Positions 62,842-64,000 of a stretch of 64,000 nt of DNA are shown here, piece after piece. The notes below the pieces were generated by a model. It had not been told where the DNA came from. It did not search any database and saw only the letters and a list, made by a program, of their open reading frames with translations. Origin of the DNA: Paraburkholderia ginsengisoli NBRC 100965 (lineage in GTDB: Bacteria; Pseudomonadota; Gammaproteobacteria; Burkholderiales; Burkholderiaceae); NCBI RefSeq assembly GCF_000739735.1, contig NZ_BBJF01000020.1:1-64000 (forward strand), given 5' to 3'. A program made the translations under genes and the position numbers. How positions within the stretch are numbered: the stretch's first letter is position 1; each line of letters begins with the position of its first letter.

Positions 62842-64000
62842 TCACAACGAGCCAAAAGCGCGCCGATATTGGATCGCTTCGGCGATCTGCGCGGCGCTTG
62901 GCATGGCGGCGCCGGCAAGATCGGCGATGCTGCGCGCGACCTTCAACACCCGATAGTAAGCACGCGCTGACCAGCCGAAGCGCTCGCCGGCTTCGCGCAG
63001 TAGCGCTTCTCCCGCGGCGTCAGGGCGGCAGACCTCGTCCGCCTCCCGTCCACCCAGTTCGCGATTGGTTTTGCCTTGGCGCAGCAATTGCCGCTCGCGG
63101 GCGGCGCTAACGCGTCGGGCGATCGCCGCGCTCGTTTCGCCGGTGGTCGCCGATCGAGCCGCCAGTTCGGCCGGCGTAAGTGCGGGAATCTCCAACTGAA
63201 TATCGATCCGGTCGAGCAATGGACCGGATAGCTTGCGCAGATAGCGCGCCGCGATCTCCGGCGTACAGCGGCAGCGTCCGCCGGGGTCACCACGCCATCC
63301 ACACGGGCACGGGTTCATCGCGGCGATCAATTGGCAGGCGGCCGGAAAATCCGCCTGCAAGGCGGCGCGCGAGATCGTGATGCGACCGGCTTCGAGCGGT
63401 TCGCGCAGCGTTTCCAGGACATCGCGATCGAATTCGGGCAATTCGTCCAAAAACAGTACGCCCAGATGTGCCAACGTGATCTCGCCGGGTTGCGGCGGAT
63501 TGCGCCCACCGACCAGCGCCGCCGCGCTCGATGAGTGATGTGGCGCACGAAACGGGCGCTGCCGCCACTGCGACGGAGTGAAGCCCGCCCGACTGGCGGA
63601 CAGCAGAGCGGCGGAGCTGAGCGCCTCGTCGTCGGTCATTGGCGGCAACAGGCTTGGCAAGCGAGCGGCGAGCATCGATTTGCCCGCGCCGGGCGGACCG
63701 ATCAGCAACACGTGATGGCCACCGGCCGCGGCAACTTCAAGAGCACGACGCGCGGCGCGCTGGCCGATCACATCGGCCATATCGGGCACGGCGGCGGGCG
63801 CGCTGTCGGCAAGGTCCGGCGCGGCGACTGGGGCCAGCTTTGCGTCCGGAGTTCCGGCCAGGTGAGCGCAGAGCGACGGTAGATCGGCGGCGCCGTAGAC
63901 GTCGACGCCCGGCACGAGCGCCGCTTCCGCCGCGCTGGCGGCGGGAAGATAGAGCTGCGGCGTACGCTCGGGGGGGATCGGGTCGGCCGCCGCAAGTACG
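62842..64000 (-). CDS. comM: YifB/ComM family Mg-chelatase-like ATPase (partial, 5' end outside window)
   Basis: The gene ends at 62842 and its frame stays open to the window edge at 64000, so the N-terminus is missing; about 385 residues are seen. The visible part includes the end of the N-terminal Lon-protease-like domain (LYLPAASAAEAALVPGV). The AAA+ Mg-chelatase core carries Walker A LIGPPGAGKS and FRAPHHSSSAAALVGG, then Walker B VLFLDELPEF. A zinc-like MNPCPCGW...CRC segment and the C-terminal RAYYRVLKVARSIADL region follow. ComM acts as a branch-migration helicase in natural transformation. A typical member has about 510 residues. Confidence 0.93.
   Translation of the reverse strand, partial: VLAAADPIPPERTPQLYLPAASAAEAALVPGVDVYGAADLPSLCAHLAGTPDAKLAPVAAPDLADSAPAAVPDMADVIGQRAARRALEVAAAGGHHVLLIGPPGAGKSMLAARLPSLLPPMTDDEALSSAALLSASRAGFTPSQWRQRPFRAPHHSSSAAALVGGRNPPQPGEITLAHLGVLFLDELPEFDRDVLETLREPLEAGRITISRAALQADFPAACQLIAAMNPCPCGWRGDPGGRCRCTPEIAARYLRKLSGPLLDRIDIQLEIPALTPAELAARSATTGETSAAIARRVSAARERQLLRQGKTNRELGGREADEVCRPDAAGEALLREAGERFGWSARAYYRVLKVARSIADLAGAAMPSAAQIAEAIQYRRAFGSL

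Overview
The window looks like a stretch of core chromosome from a high-GC betaproteobacterium of the order Burkholderiales. Paraburkholderia or a close Burkholderia relative is most likely. This rests on several markers: aceK, a PhaM-type granule protein, methionine synthase split into two genes, birA-coaX back to back with an ABC/MCE lipid-transport cluster, a DUF3567 gene, a DUF1840 gene, and dctA with a DctB/DctD pair. Coding density is high, codon use looks uniform, and I see no rRNA, tRNA, insertion sequence, prophage, CRISPR array or integration scar. Species-level assignment is inference.

Layout. 0.1-1.4 kb: a secreted alpha/beta hydrolase. 2.0-9.0 kb (minus strand): a probable transcription unit headed by a MerR regulator, then aceK, beta-carbonic anhydrase, a thiolase, an SDR, an acyl-CoA dehydrogenase and YchJ. 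It combines acyl-CoA breakdown with control of the glyoxylate branch. The MerR promoter has the stretched 19-bp spacer typical of MerR targets. A divergent metallo-beta-lactamase-fold hydrolase follows on the plus strand. 10.3-11.9 kb: a peptide-type solute-binding protein. 12.2-17.2 kb (minus): argS, a SPOR-domain protein, dsbA, an SDR and a cobalamin-binding-like protein. 17.7-23.9 kb: DUF1840, a small secreted protein, split metH (two genes), DUF3567 and a PcaD-like hydrolase. 24.1-26.6 kb: a DUF3108 protein with a (Pro-Ser)13 tail encoded by a hexanucleotide repeat, and an IclR regulator.

26.8-33.3 kb (plus): a fumarylacetoacetate-hydrolase-family enzyme, an orphan amino-acid-type binding protein, a crotonase-fold protein lacking both classical catalytic glutamates, phaM, a ferritin-like di-iron protein behind a long palindrome, and heptose-1-phosphate adenylyltransferase. 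33.4-35.5 kb (minus): birA, coaX and a short SPOR-like remnant. 35.5-40.4 kb (plus): an Mla/MCE lipid transporter (permease, ATPase, MCE protein, PqiC-like lipoprotein) and a VanZ-like protein. 40.7-47.8 kb: a thioredoxin-like ferredoxin, a hydrolase, a D,D-carboxypeptidase, a D-amino-acid aminotransferase, YbeD, then a LysR/DUF2917 pair lying between ybeD and lipB-lipA.

47.9-51.2 kb: a MarR regulator divergent from an M20 amidohydrolase and an MFS transporter. 51.3-52.0 kb: two small membrane-protein genes, one only 44 codons long. 52.3-55.9 kb: a Na/Pi-cotransporter-like protein, a DeoR/GlpR-type regulator and ugpQ. 56.1-61.0 kb: a C4-dicarboxylate module (dctA-dctB-dctD) with a very good sigma-54 promoter before dctA and a 9-codon mini-ORF with a strong Shine-Dalgarno in the leader. 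61.1-64.0 kb: a TlpA-type thioredoxin, a lipoprotein and the 3' part of a YifB/ComM ATPase that runs off the window.

I did not find a clearly new defence, mobile or biosynthetic system. The most interesting leads are the crotonase with replaced catalytic residues, the dctA leader mini-ORF, the palindrome before the di-iron gene, and the overlooked 44-residue membrane protein.
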